Assembly: GCF_037076525.1 (NCBI RefSeq)
Contig: NZ_AP029018.1
Location: 1,426,001-1,490,000, forward strand
DNA length: 64,000 nt
DNA from: Selenomonas sp. TAMA-11512
GTDB taxonomy: Bacteria; Bacillota; Negativicutes; Selenomonadales; Selenomonadaceae
Reading direction: 5' to 3'
The notes under the pieces are model-generated. The model ran no database searches. It saw nothing but the letters and a program-made list of their open reading frames with translations, and was not told the DNA's origin. Shown piece by piece: positions 1-9,981 of the stretch. The stretch's first letter is position 1. The number at the start of each line of letters is the position of its first letter. Position numbers and translations under genes: made by a program.

Positions 1-45
1 CCACGTTATTATGGCGGAAAAAAAATATTAAAGTAGACCTGCACA

Positions 46-86
46 AAGAGAGCCTGCCTGCACAAACTGTGCAAGCAGGCTCTCTT
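46..86. terminator. Strong hairpin left of csaB
   Basis: A 12-bp outer stem (AAGAGAGCCTGC with its complement), then an inner TGCAC/GTGCA stem, closes on AAACT. It lies past the csaB operon on the side where minus-strand transcripts would end. Neither side has a clear T run, so its role as a terminator is inferred from position. Nothing else was seen in bases 1-110. Confidence 0.45.
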
Positions 87-110
87 CGTAATGGCTTTAT
101 TCCTTTTTAA

Positions 111-270
111 GGAAGCGCTGATAAAATGAAGTCTGTCAGATTGGTGTAGATTTTTCGTTCTATCAAGGAGGCAAACCGGACGCAGAATGGTACTCTGTGG
201 AGGATTTGCTGACGCAGAGAGAGCGGAAAAGATGCGCCAAGGTGGCTGTACTGCATTTATCAGTGTTTCC
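111..270 (+). repeat. MITE-like repeat, copy 1 (full length)
   Basis: A 160-bp element that begins GGAAGCGCTGATAAA and ends with the complement of GGAAACACTGATAAA, so it has imperfect terminal inverted repeats. TTAA occurs on both sides and may be a target duplication. It is closely similar to copies at 17535, 42718, 47491 and 53260. The last three codons and stop of csaB lie inside its right end. Confidence 0.85.
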
Positions 271-1354
271 TTAAAATTCCAAGTGCCAATTCAGCGTTCT
301 TCGCCGCGAGGTGGCGCAGCGGAGCAAGCAAAGCTCGATTCTTCTCTCTGCATTCCTCACGACAACCCCACTTGATGCGCACTTCTTTCATCAATGCATC
401 TACCGTCGTCGCCTGCAGATCTCCAACTGCATGTTCACCAACAGATGAAAGGAACCGATCTATCTTAGGGTCGTAGGAGAGCCCGACCATCGGTACGCCC
501 ATGACACCGGCAAAGATCAGCGCATGCAGGCGAATGCTGACAAGCAGATCCATATTTCCTACAATAGAGAGCAGCTCACTCGTCGTATACTCGGCATCAA
601 GAACAATTGAATCCTCCTGCATCATATCATGAATCAGCTGCGCAACTTTAACATCTTCGGGATATTGCATCGGCAGGAACACGACACGTGCGCCAAGCTC
701 ATGAACCATCTGATCCGCTGCCTTTGCAAGCATCTCTTTATAGTGCTTCCAGCCCTTCCATTCACGGACAGATATGCCGATAACCGGTCGAATCCCATCC
801 GCATTATTCCATTTTAAAATTTCATGGCCAATATCCTTTGTTACCGGATGTATGGCGAGTACAGGGTCTGCCGTCGCCTCGATGGGAGGCTTATCAATAC
901 CGAGTTCTAAAAGCTCCGATAAAGAGCCCTGATCCCGCACCGTGATAAGAGCTGAACGATTGCAGAGTTTCTGCATGATCTTTCGTGCAGCAAAACCGAG
1001 AATCGGACCAATCCCCTGCGCATAAAGCATGACCGGTACGGAGCGAAGCTGCGCCATAAAGATAATGGACAGATAGTAATATAGACTTCGCTTGCTCGTG
1101 ACATTCTGCAATAACGAGCCGCCGCCCGACAAAAGGAGATCTGCCTCTCCCAAGGCCTTCCATATTCGCAGCAGAGAGAGCCATGGAATGGATTCTACAC
1201 CATGACGGCGCTTCGTATCCACAGGATTTGCAGATATAACCTTGATATGAAGTTTTGGGTCGAGATCGGATAGGACTTCGATCATCGCAGCGAGCATTGC
1301 TTCGTCACCTGCGTTTTTTGATCCGTAGTACCCCGATATCACGATGTTCTTCAT
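260..1354 (-). CDS. csaB: Polysaccharide pyruvyl transferase CsaB
   Basis: A 364-residue protein of the pyruvyl transferase family. CsaB proteins add a pyruvate ketal to a cell-wall-linked polysaccharide, and that group is what SLH-domain proteins bind. Seen here: the N-terminal VISGYYGSKNAGDEA block, the LLSGGGSLLQ glycine-rich stretch, a YAQGIGP motif, and a C-terminal SIRLHALIFA segment, all typical of the family. It starts at ATG with AAAGGAG about 13 nt upstream, 4 nt after the DUF5693 stop. The C-terminal Arg-Lys-His and the TGA stop are encoded by the right end of repeat copy 1, so the original C-terminus was probably changed by a few residues. An SLH protein is encoded at 58.1 kb, which fits the role. 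Confidence 0.9.
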   Translation of the reverse strand: MKNIVISGYYGSKNAGDEAMLAAMIEVLSDLDPKLHIKVISANPVDTKRRHGVESIPWLSLLRIWKALGEADLLLSGGGSLLQNVTSKRSLYYYLSIIFMAQLRSVPVMLYAQGIGPILGFAARKIMQKLCNRSALITVRDQGSLSELLELGIDKPPIEATADPVLAIHPVTKDIGHEILKWNNADGIRPVIGISVREWKGWKHYKEMLAKAADQMVHELGARVVFLPMQYPEDVKVAQLIHDMMQEDSIVLDAEYTTSELLSIVGNMDLLVSIRLHALIFAGVMGVPMVGLSYDPKIDRFLSSVGEHAVGDLQATTVDALMKEVRIKWGCREECREKNRALLAPLRHLAAKNAELALGILRKH

Positions 1355-1358
1355 GTCG

Positions 1359-3419
1359 TTAAGAACGCTCCTTTACCGAGCGAATAATACGCTGCCATAG
1401 ATCAATTGCCAGAACCGCTGCAGCACCTATAATACCACCAAAAAGAATTCCCCCCAGCCCGCGGAAGAAGGACATCTCTACCGGTGTTCGCATATGTGCA
1501 AAAGTCTCAACCATCGATCCCTGTCCGATTGTCGCAACAATGACAAAGAGGAAAAGTACCATCGTGGGCCATCTTCGCTGCCATGCCAATGCCGCAAGCA
1601 TAAAGGCCGGATGCCCGATCATAAGCTCTTTTGACCGAGGCCTCGCGTAGAAGAGATGCTCGAGCATATTGCGGAACTTAATTTCCAAGCCGGCGACAGG
1701 CAGCCCTGAGGTATGTCCCGAACGCAGCACAAAGACGACCATTGCCCCAACCCCGAAGAGAATAAAGAGCAGCGTCTTAACCTTGATTGGCATATCAAGA
1801 AGCTCTTTGAGCTGTCCAACAATGCCGGCACTGTTGTCAAATTTACCGTCAAATATATCGTAGCGCGCCAGGAATGCTATTGCAACAAGCACAAGCGGCA
1901 GAACAAAGGTGAGTTTGATTCCTCGGAAAATCCCAAACTCCAAGAAATACGACGTATCGGAGAGTGCGGCTGACAGATAGGCTGCCCCCACATAAGAGAG
2001 TGCACCGCACGCGAGGAGAGCTGAGAATGCCGACACAAGCAGTCGTATAATGCCCAGCTGCTCCGGACGCCTTTTCCGAATGAAATCGAGCATAGAAATG
2101 ACGGCAAGTGTCGGAAATAAGTTTGCACTCATAAGTGCGGCGACTATGCGCACCTTGCCGCCTACTCCCATCCAAATGGGAATGACAAAGACGAGCGCAC
2201 CCAAGAAAAAGAGGGCATACTGCCAAGCAGATTTTCGATTGATCCACTGCGAGACAAGAGATAGATAGAGAACTCCCGCAGCCACAACGCCGGCAAGCAC
2301 CAGTGCGCGCAAAAGGCGTGACGGCTGATAGTCTACAAAGGTTGATGCTTTGCCGATGGTAAAACCATGCGCCTCCAATGCCTCTTTCGTTGCACGGAAG
2401 TATGTAAGATTCGTTTCCAAAAGTGTCATATTGGGCGCAGGCTTCTCGTAGATCCGCATCAAATTGATACGGATGTTTCGCTCACGATCTGTCGATACCC
2501 ATCGATCCACTGCGTCGGAAATTTTAAGCTTGAGCATCTCATCCTTGGTAATCGTATAGAGACGAGCTATTTTATCGTATCCTACACCAATGGCCAAATC
2601 CTCAAGCCCCGCCTGCTTGACGAACTGGAGCTGCGTCATGTCCTCAAGAAGCCCGAGGGTCATGTTACGCTCTTTCATAAATTCGGCAGTATCGTCAATA
2701 GACTTCAACGCCCCCAGCATTTCCGGGCCCGAGTATACAACTTCAGAGATACGGATTCCCTCAAGGCGTTGAAACACGAAAGCGACGTCCTCTCGTGTCG
2801 CATTTTGGAAGTTTGTCGGACGAGCGAGAACGTAAAATCCGGCATCATTAACAATGCGCATCTCATCTGTCGGCATCCCCATATCAAGCTTAAGGAAGGA
2901 TTCGTAGTGCGCAGCACAGGCAATTATTTCTTCGTTGCCCACCTGTAGAAATTCAACACGATCTGATCCCAAACGACGCACAAGATCTTCCTTGAGCTCG
3001 CGGAAGGTACTCTCCTGATGCCCTGTCACATAGACTTTCGTCGGCGCAATCTTCCCTGACTCGACGAGAGCGCGCCACATAGGGTCAACAAGACGACCGC
3101 TGTGATAAGCCGTCAATATATCCGCACCGTTTGTAGCATGCGCCTTGCCGTTTAGATTGAGCTTTTTAAATGTCGTATCATAGACGGCAAGCGAAGTAAT
3201 CCCCGCCTCCTTCGCCTGTGCAAGAACTTCAGGGACAGGTACGCCTTCCCGTTCTGCCAGCTCGACGAGTCCTTCATAGTCAATAGCGAGATCAACTGTC
3301 TGATTTGCCTCTTCCACATGATACCGTTCAATGTTTATGACAAGACTGGCAATAAAGCCAATGAGAATGACGAAAAGTAATATTCTGTTATAGGAAAAGT
3401 GCTTCATTGTTTCACTCAT
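1359..3419 (-). CDS. DUF5693 membrane protein
   Basis: About 686 residues. There is one N-terminal membrane segment (ILLFVILIGFIASLVI), then a soluble extracytoplasmic region of roughly 350 residues, then about eight hydrophobic segments in the C-terminal half. It matches the DUF5693 family, which is usually encoded next to csaB; the biochemical role is unknown. By context it may act in export or assembly of the pyruvylated wall polymer (inference). The chosen ATG lies within the last codons of the upstream gene (ATGAGTGA overlap), suggesting translational coupling. An ATG 12 nt further in is also possible. Confidence 0.75.
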   Translation of the reverse strand: MSETMKHFSYNRILLFVILIGFIASLVINIERYHVEEANQTVDLAIDYEGLVELAEREGVPVPEVLAQAKEAGITSLAVYDTTFKKLNLNGKAHATNGADILTAYHSGRLVDPMWRALVESGKIAPTKVYVTGHQESTFRELKEDLVRRLGSDRVEFLQVGNEEIIACAAHYESFLKLDMGMPTDEMRIVNDAGFYVLARPTNFQNATREDVAFVFQRLEGIRISEVVYSGPEMLGALKSIDDTAEFMKERNMTLGLLEDMTQLQFVKQAGLEDLAIGVGYDKIARLYTITKDEMLKLKISDAVDRWVSTDRERNIRINLMRIYEKPAPNMTLLETNLTYFRATKEALEAHGFTIGKASTFVDYQPSRLLRALVLAGVVAAGVLYLSLVSQWINRKSAWQYALFFLGALVFVIPIWMGVGGKVRIVAALMSANLFPTLAVISMLDFIRKRRPEQLGIIRLLVSAFSALLACGALSYVGAAYLSAALSDTSYFLEFGIFRGIKLTFVLPLVLVAIAFLARYDIFDGKFDNSAGIVGQLKELLDMPIKVKTLLFILFGVGAMVVFVLRSGHTSGLPVAGLEIKFRNMLEHLFYARPRSKELMIGHPAFMLAALAWQRRWPTMVLFLFVIVATIGQGSMVETFAHMRTPVEMSFFRGLGGILFGGIIGAAAVLAIDLWQRIIRSVKERS

Positions 3420-4098
3420 TCTTGCAGTCAATAACCACCTTTACATAGCCTTCTGCCTGCTCAATTTTACGCACCTCTGCACGAAGCGGCAATGTTTTTA
3501 GCTGCACCAAAGGTATATCATCAAAAAAACCGGCAATCGCGGCCCGTCCAAAGGACGCATTCTTGATGTCGATTCGGCGCAGGTGGAGATAGATATTTTC
3601 CGTCTCCTCTAAAAGTTCTCCCTCAATGTAAATGCGAATCGGGCTCTTCAAAAGACGAGCCTCCGCTGTCACATAGATGCCATCCGGATGCATTTCGACC
3701 TGAATATTTTCAAGCTTATCATATTCTCTCGCTAGAAATTTCGACAGCGTATCAGCTGTAATTTGCCCCGTCAACACCAATCTGTCTGCGGAGATAATCT
3801 TAAAATTTCTATTTGTATATGCCTCAATGGCATCAAATTGAACATTTTCTCCATCAACGGCAGCATCGGATAAAACGAGCTTACCCAGCACTATATCCTT
3901 TGCCTCTGCCTTGAGTGTGTCTGCCTGGCCCAAAAGTAATCGCAAGGACGGAGCAGCATCGACCTCTGCATGGACGTTTGATGCACCAAGATTAGAAAGA
4001 TACATCTCCGCCCTCGACGACAGCCACATCGGCAACAGGAGTGAAGACATCAGTGTGATGGCCAGGATGACCACAGCAAGAAATAGGTATTTTTTCAT
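3412..4098 (-). CDS. DUF2993 (LmeA-like) secreted or membrane-anchored protein
   Basis: 228 residues with an N-terminal hydrophobic segment (LFLAVVILAITLMSSLLLP) that serves as signal or anchor. The remainder, containing the YLSNLGASNVHAEVDAAPS region and a beta-rich body, resembles DUF2993 proteins. The best-known relative, mycobacterial LmeA, acts on lipomannan in the envelope; that activity should not be assumed here. AGGAGA lies 9 nt before the ATG. It overlaps the DUF5693 gene and forms one unit with it and csaB, which points to a role at the cell envelope. Confidence 0.65.
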   Translation of the reverse strand: MKKYLFLAVVILAITLMSSLLLPMWLSSRAEMYLSNLGASNVHAEVDAAPSLRLLLGQADTLKAEAKDIVLGKLVLSDAAVDGENVQFDAIEAYTNRNFKIISADRLVLTGQITADTLSKFLAREYDKLENIQVEMHPDGIYVTAEARLLKSPIRIYIEGELLEETENIYLHLRRIDIKNASFGRAAIAGFFDDIPLVQLKTLPLRAEVRKIEQAEGYVKVVIDCKNE

Positions 4099-4187
4099 GA
4101 AAGATAAATCTCCTATACTTCACCGGGCTCCCTTTGCCCAGCACCTTTCATCGTTAAGAAACACGGATCGTTTAAGACAAAACAACA

Positions 4188-5295
4188 TCAAATCTGATGG
4201 TTTGCCTTTGCCGATAAATATGACTCAATGAAAGGATCGATTTCTCCATCCATGACTGCCTGCACATTGCCCGTTTCCGTATTCGTGCGATGATCCTTGA
4301 CCATCGTATACGGCTGGAATACATAAGAGCGAATCTGGCTTCCCCACTCAATTTTCTGCTGATCGCCTTCAAGCTTGGCAAGCTCAGCTTCCTTCTTCTC
4401 AAGTTCCAGCTCAAAGAGCTTCGCGCGGAGCATCTTTAGACATTGCTCTCGATTCTGGAGCTGACTGCGCTCATTCTGACACTGAACGACAATCCCTGTC
4501 GGCTCATGCGTCATACGGACAGCGGACGATGTTTTATTTATGTGCTGCCCGCCGGCACCGGAGGCACGATAGGTATCAACGCGAACATCCTTCATGTCGA
4601 TATCGACCTCGACAGCATCGTCAACTTCCGGCATGATATCACAGGCGCAAAAGGATGTATGACGACGTGCATTGGAGTCAAACGGGGAAATTCGTACGAG
4701 ACGGTGCACTCCTTTTTCTGACTTTAAATAACCGTAAGCATTGTGTCCATTGATGAAAAGCGTCGCCGACTTAACTCCTGCTTCATCTCCCGGAAGAAGG
4801 TCAGCCGTGACAACCGTAAAGCCATGGCGCTCCGCCCAACGGCCATACATGCGCAGAAGCATCTGTGTCCAGTCCTGTGCCTCTGTACCGCCGGCACCTG
4901 CATGAAGGTTCAGAATGGCATTGTTTTTATCATAGGGACCCGATAAAAGCAGTTCGAGCTCAAGACTGCGCATCCCTGTCTTAATCTCTTCTACGCTTGT
5001 CTTAATCTCTTCCTCGAGCTCTGCATCTCCATCTTCCATGGCAAGCTCAAGAAGTGTCATTGCATCATCTGCCTTGCCTACAAGCTCTTTGTACTTATCG
5101 ACGCCTCCCTTGAGGTCAGCGACCTCTTGGTTAATCCTCTGGGCTTCTTCGGTGTCATCCCAGAAGCTCGGCTCACTCATCTTGTACTCTAGTTCAGCAA
5201 TTTTTTCTTCCTTGCGAGCAACGTCAAAGTGAATCCCCCATTTCAGAGAGCTTCAACTGAAGCGCTGTTAGTTCAGGCTTATAATCTTCCAGCAA
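4188..5295 (-). CDS. prfB: Peptide chain release factor 2 with programmed +1 frameshift
   Basis: RF2 ends translation at UGA and UAA. The main frame (4188 to about 5224) carries the SPF tripeptide (RISPFDSNARR) that reads the stop codon and the GGQ motif (SGAGGQHINKT) that triggers peptide release. The 5' part is in another frame: a TTG start at 5295 with AAGGATG upstream, 23 sense codons, then CTT TGA C at 5223-5229. Slipping by +1 on CTT continues as Asp-Val-Ala-Arg into the main frame, giving about 368 residues, close to the usual length. A Shine-Dalgarno-like GGGGGA precedes the slip site, two bases further away than in the textbook site. Low RF2 would favour the shift and restore the factor (known autoregulation). 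Confidence 0.93.
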
Positions 5296-5404
5296 TCTAT
5301 GTTCACATCCTTCTATTATGTCGCTCTGTCAACGTCACCGGCAGGTAAGATTAAAACAGAAGCTTGATATTATATCTCGACCATACGAATACGGCAATGT
5401 GTCA

Positions 5405-7936
5405 TTATTTATCTCTGCCGTGGCAATTCTTATACTTCTTACCGGAGCCGCACGGGCACGGATCATTTCGTCCCGGCTCATTGCCTTTGCGTACAGGCGA
5501 CTTCTTGACCTCCGCATCACTTGACTCGTCACCATGTGATGCGCGCGCCGTAGCAAGACGATCCTGCAGCTGCTGCTCCTCCTGACGAACAACCTGCACG
5601 CGATACATGAGGTTTGCAATGTCATTCTGAATGAGGCGTTCCATCTCCTCGAACATATCAAGTGCTTCGATCTTGTACTCGACAAGCGGATTTCGCTGTC
5701 CATAGGCACGTAGGTTTATGCCCTCTCGCAGCATATCCATATGATCAAGATGCTCCATCCAGCGGTTGTCGACAACACGAAGCATGACAACCTTCTCGAG
5801 CTCCCGCATGTTCTCTTCGCCAAAAGCATCCTCACGCTGTTGATAAGCATCCTCCGCCGTCTTCATGAGGAATTCCTCAAGTTCATCACGGCTGAGCTTC
5901 TCAAGCTCGTCTTTGACAAGCAGTCCCTTCGGCGCATACGTCTTCTCCGCATCCTCGATGAGACCGTCGAGCGTCCACTCCTCCGGATACAGCTTTGCAT
6001 TTGCGTACTGATCCATCTGCTGACGAATGATCTCGCTGACCATGAAAAGAATATTTTCTTTAAGATTGTCTCCCAACAAGATCTTGCGGCGTTCTTTATA
6101 GATGACTTCTCTCTGCTGGTTCATAACATCATCGTACTCGAGGACATGCTTTCGAATGTCGAAGTTACGTGCTTCAACCTTTTTCTGCGCGTGCTCAATG
6201 GATCTCGTGATAAGCTTGTGCTCAATGGGGTCATTTTCATCCATACCAAGTCGATCCATAATGGATGAGATATTATCCGACGCAAAGAGGCGCAGAAGAT
6301 CATCTTCCAGCGAAAGATAGAACTTTGAGACACCGGGGTCTCCCTGACGCCCCGCACGACCGCGAAGCTGATTGTCAATACGACGAGACTCATGACGTTC
6401 CGTGCCCAGGATATATAGGCCGCCAAGCTCTTTGACGCCATCCCCCAACACGATATCCGTACCGCGGCCGGCCATATTCGTAGCAATCGTGACAGCATTC
6501 ATTTGACCTGCGTCCTTGATGATGTCGGCTTCCTTTTCGTGGAACTTCGCATTGAGAACATTGTGCTCGATGCCATTCTTTCGAAGAATGGCAGACAGTT
6601 CTTCTGACTGTGTGATGGACGTCGTGCCTATGAGGATCGGCTGTCCTGTCTTGTGTATTTCACTGACCGCCTGTCCGACAGCACGGTACTTCGCCTTTTT
6701 TGTTTTGTAAATGACATCCGGCTCGTCAATACGCTGTACCTTGCGATTCGTCGGTACGACGATGACAGGCAGCTTGTAGATTTTAAGGAACTCATCCTCC
6801 TCCGTCTTTGCCGTACCCGTCATACCTGAGAGTTTTCCATACATGCGGAAATAGTTCTGGAAGGTGATGGAAGCAAGCGTCTGCGATTGACGCTGCACCT
6901 TGACTCCTTCCTTCGCCTCAATCGCCTGATGGAGCCCATCCGAATAGCGACGCCCATCCATGAGACGCCCTGTAAATTCATCGACAATGACAATCTCATC
7001 ATCACGGACAACGTAGTCTCTGTCACGCTTCATGATTGCCTTGGCACGCAGAGATGCCGTAAAGCAGTGCGAGAGCTCGATGTTCTCCGGCGCATAAAGG
7101 TTGTCTATACCGATGATTTTTTCAATCTTGGCGACAGCCTCATCCGCCGGCGCAACTGTCTTCTGCTTTTCATCGACCGTATAGTCCTCGCCTTCTTTGA
7201 GCGTCGCCACGGCACGCGCCATGACAACGTACTTATCCGTCGATTTCTGCCCCGGCCCCGAGATGATAAGCGGTGTACGAGCTTCATCAATCAGAATGCT
7301 GTCAACCTCATCGACAATAGCATAGTGCAATGGACGCTGCACCATCTGCTCTTCATAGATAACCATGTTATCACGAAGGTAATCAAATCCGAACTCGTTA
7401 TTTGTCCCGTAAGTGATATCTGCAGCATACGCCATCTTGCGCTCGGGAAAATCCATATCATGACGGATCAATCCCGTCGTGAGTCCGAGGAAATGATAGA
7501 GATGCCCCATCCACTCGCTATCACGCCCGGCAAGGTATTCATTGACTGTGACGACATGGACCCCTTTGCCCGTAAGCGCATTAAGATACGTCGGCAGAGT
7601 GGCTACAAGTGTCTTGCCTTCACCTGTGCGCATCTCTGCAATTTTTCCCTCGTGAAGGCAGATGCCGCCAACCATCTGTGCATCGAAGTGACGCATCCCC
7701 AGAACGCGGCGAGATGCCTCACGGCAAACCGCATATGCTTCCGGCAGGATATCCTCAAGTGTCTCGCCATTTGCCAGATGCTCCCGAAACTTCTTCGTAT
7801 AGCCTGCCAGACGATCGTCTGTGAGACTCTGCAATGCGGCCTCATGACTGTTGATCGTGTCAACAATGCCATACATGCGTTTGACTTCCGCCTCATTATT
7901 ATCGCCCAAAAATCGCTTGATAAATCCAAACAACAA
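5405..7936 (-). CDS. secA: Preprotein translocase ATPase SecA
   Basis: 843 residues, the usual length. SecA binds preproteins and drives them through SecYEG using ATP. Visible in order: the nucleotide-binding [14 protein letters not shown] (near residue 100), the [15 protein letters not shown] Walker B region, the preprotein cross-linking domain, [13 protein letters not shown], the helicase motifs [12 protein letters not shown] and [13 protein letters not shown], and a C-terminal zinc motif [14 protein letters not shown]. The order secA then prfB on the same strand is common in Firmicutes; the 109-nt gap between them lacks an obvious terminator, so they may be co-transcribed. Confidence 0.98.
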   Translation of the reverse strand: MLFGFIKRFLGDNNEAEVKRMYGIVDTINSHEAALQSLTDDRLAGYTKKFREHLANGETLEDILPEAYAVCREASRRVLGMRHFDAQMVGGICLHEGKIAEMRTGEGKTLVATLPTYLNALTGKGVHVVTVNEYLAGRDSEWMGHLYHFLGLTTGLIRHDMDFPERKMAYAADITYGTNNEFGFDYLRDNMVIYEEQMVQRPLHYAIVDEVDSILIDEARTPLIISGPGQKSTDKYVVMARAVATLKEGEDYTVDEKQKTVAPADEAVAKIEKIIGIDNLYAPENIELSHCFTASLRAKAIMKRDRDYVVRDDEIVIVDEFTGRLMDGRRYSDGLHQAIEAKEGVKVQRQSQTLASITFQNYFRMYGKLSGMTGTAKTEEDEFLKIYKLPVIVVPTNRKVQRIDEPDVIYKTKKAKYRAVGQAVSEIHKTGQPILIGTTSITQSEELSAILRKNGIEHNVLNAKFHEKEADIIKDAGQMNAVTIATNMAGRGTDIVLGDGVKELGGLYILGTERHESRRIDNQLRGRAGRQGDPGVSKFYLSLEDDLLRLFASDNISSIMDRLGMDENDPIEHKLITRSIEHAQKKVEARNFDIRKHVLEYDDVMNQQREVIYKERRKILLGDNLKENILFMVSEIIRQQMDQYANAKLYPEEWTLDGLIEDAEKTYAPKGLLVKDELEKLSRDELEEFLMKTAEDAYQQREDAFGEENMRELEKVVMLRVVDNRWMEHLDHMDMLREGINLRAYGQRNPLVEYKIEALDMFEEMERLIQNDIANLMYRVQVVRQEEQQLQDRLATARASHGDESSDAEVKKSPVRKGNEPGRNDPCPCGSGKKYKNCHGRDK

Positions 7937-8173
7937 AATCGCTCCTTATATACCCAGCACGGATGCTTATGATGTTCACACAGCACACCCTATTTTACCA
8001 TTTATTGATTGTAGCAGATGTAGCTCAATAAGTCAAAAAGAACAGCAGATGGAGCATCCACACATATAGATACCTTCATCAAATAGATAAGATGCCTGCG
8101 CATTTCTGCAATTACTAAGAGTGTACCATAGGATGTAAAAAGGGACAATGTTCTTTTCCATTTTATACTATGC

Positions 8174-8179
8174 TATAAT
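8174..8179 (+). promoter_or_regulatory. Possible -10 element for the DUF4127 gene
   Basis: TATAAT lies 41 nt before the preferred ATG at 8221. No good -35 hexamer is seen at 17 nt, so only the -10 is called. The rest of the 284-bp gap between secA and this gene shows no other recognisable element. Confidence 0.4.
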
Positions 8180-8220
8180 ATATTCATTCGGGAATTATGG
8201 AACTGACAAAGAGAGACATC

Positions 8221-9900
8221 ATGACAAAATATGCTTTTGAAATTCTATTTTTACTGTTGCTTGCCTCTTCTCTTGCCGTCTACACTTTATATCGTTCGGA
8301 ACCGTCCGGTGATCCGATTACAGCACCTATTGAGACGTCGAAAAAACTCCTCCTTTTGCCACTCGACGGCCGTCCTCCATGTAAGAGCGATGTCATTGAA
8401 CGAGGACGACTTGTCGGCTACGAGGTGATCACACCTCCCGCCGACATTTCCGACTACTATACAAAAAAAGCCGATACAAAAGCGCTTGAGGAGTTCCTTG
8501 AGGTACACATTGATGAAGCAGACTTTGTCCTGCTTTCTATGGACTGTCTCCTCTATGGGAGTCTCTTGGCTTCCCGCGAAGGCGATGTAGGAGAGAATGA
8601 TCTCACCTCTTCCCTTGAATTTCTGCGTCGCCTGCACGTGAAACATCCGAATATTCCTATCGAGGCATTCTTCATCCTCCCCAGACTTGCCCCACCTGCT
8701 GCCGTTGAAGACTATTTTGACAATAAAAATCTCATCGAGTACTCCAAGCACATTGACCGATATACACTCACGGGCGACGAAAATGATGCTCGATGCATCA
8801 CCGAGCTTGAAAAAAGCATCAGCCCCGACGCCCGCAATTTATACCTCCGTCGCTTTGAGGAAAATGAGCGTATCGCCCATGCACTCATCGATATGACACA
8901 AGACGGCACTTTGACACGCCTTTGGATCGGACAGGATGACGGAGCGGTCTACAGCATCGGTAATCTGGAAAAGCGGCGGCTTCAAGAGAGACTCGCTCGC
9001 GAGAGCATCCCCGGCGAAAGAGTCGCGATTCTTCACGGTGCCGATGAGCTTGCCCTCACGATGCTCACAGCACATGAGGCAAATGCGGCTGCCTATTCGC
9101 CGCGCATCTATCTGGACTACAACCATCCGGCAACCCCCGATGCCGTCCTCCCCTATATGGCGATTTCTATGGAGCAAGCTGCCAAAGAAAAAATTCACCT
9201 TCTCGGGGGCAAAGTCGTCTCCGATTTGGAAGATGCAGACCTTATCCTCTACCTCTCCGAAGGAAGTACGGAGACATTATCATCACGACGTACAGCGGCA
9301 AAGAAGATAAAAGAATATTTGACGAGCGGCATTCCCATCGCTCTTGTCGACCTGTCTGAACACTTCCTTGCCGAGGAAACCATCTTCCCTTTTCTGCTCG
9401 AACTGTCGGTGCCGCTTCATGCGCTGACCTCCTACGCGGGCTGGAACACAACAAGCAACTCTGTCGGCACCGCACTTTCCGACGCCCTCCTCTATCAGAT
9501 TGCACTATCAAGGGCAACGGACGATGATGCTTGTCTTGCAATCATCCGTGAGCACATCGCTATCCTCGATGCAAGCTTTATCGAAGATTACTATTACTTA
9601 AAGGATGTCATTGACCTCATCAATACAGGACTAAAAACGCAAGGATACAAAAACGTAAACGATCTTGACCTCTCAGGAAATTATTTATGGGCTGCTGCCC
9701 GCCTTCAAGAACTCTTAGTCGAGCGCAGCAACACGCTTGCAGCCACACAAGCGTACCGCGCACCTTTCTCTGTATCATCGTCCATGGGTAACTACACCCT
9801 CCGAACGAATACACTTCGTATAGACGCCTCCTTCCCTTGGCCCCGCACCTTTGAAATTTATCTTCGTGTAATCCCTGCTGTACTGTGGATCAGGCAATAG
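8221..9900 (+). CDS. DUF4127 family protein
   Basis: About 559 residues, beginning with a hydrophobic signal or anchor (FEILFLLLLASSLAVYTL). The soluble part opens with LLLLPLDGRPPCKSDV and continues with MDCLLYGSLLASR and the YAGWNTTSNSVGTAL motif, which are the hallmarks of DUF4127. Members are found in Firmicutes; function is not established, although the LDxRP start recalls enzymes handling nucleotides or sugars (weak inference). An ATG at 8197 is in frame, but the one at 8221 has AAAGAGAG before it and leaves a better leader after the -10 element. The gene stands alone, followed by a terminator. Confidence 0.7.
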   Translation: MTKYAFEILFLLLLASSLAVYTLYRSEPSGDPITAPIETSKKLLLLPLDGRPPCKSDVIERGRLVGYEVITPPADISDYYTKKADTKALEEFLEVHIDEADFVLLSMDCLLYGSLLASREGDVGENDLTSSLEFLRRLHVKHPNIPIEAFFILPRLAPPAAVEDYFDNKNLIEYSKHIDRYTLTGDENDARCITELEKSISPDARNLYLRRFEENERIAHALIDMTQDGTLTRLWIGQDDGAVYSIGNLEKRRLQERLARESIPGERVAILHGADELALTMLTAHEANAAAYSPRIYLDYNHPATPDAVLPYMAISMEQAAKEKIHLLGGKVVSDLEDADLILYLSEGSTETLSSRRTAAKKIKEYLTSGIPIALVDLSEHFLAEETIFPFLLELSVPLHALTSYAGWNTTSNSVGTALSDALLYQIALSRATDDDACLAIIREHIAILDASFIEDYYYLKDVIDLINTGLKTQGYKNVNDLDLSGNYLWAAARLQELLVERSNTLAATQAYRAPFSVSSSMGNYTLRTNTLRIDASFPWPRTFEIYLRVIPAVLWIRQ

Positions 9901-9933
9901 CAAACAGCCCTCTGAAAAACAGGGGGCTGTTTG
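9901..9933. terminator. Bidirectional terminator between DUF4127 gene and hyf operon
   Basis: CAAACAGCCC pairs with GGGCTGTTTG around a CTG/CAG extension and an A5 loop. It sits between two convergent genes and can serve both. Confidence 0.75.
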
Positions 9934-9981
9934 CTTATAATATTCGTATGCATTTCTATTTTCTTATTGTTTATCTCGCTT

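Noticed and set aside
187-375. Small protein beginning MVLCGGFADAERAEK inside repeat copy 1, with AGGAGG upstream
   Set aside because: In copy 4 the same stretch has a one-base length difference that breaks the frame, so it is not conserved as a protein. It is a by-product of the repeat.
6887-7972. Open frame of 361 codons antisense to secA
   Set aside because: It mirrors a well-conserved gene, has no ribosome site and shows no protein-like pattern.
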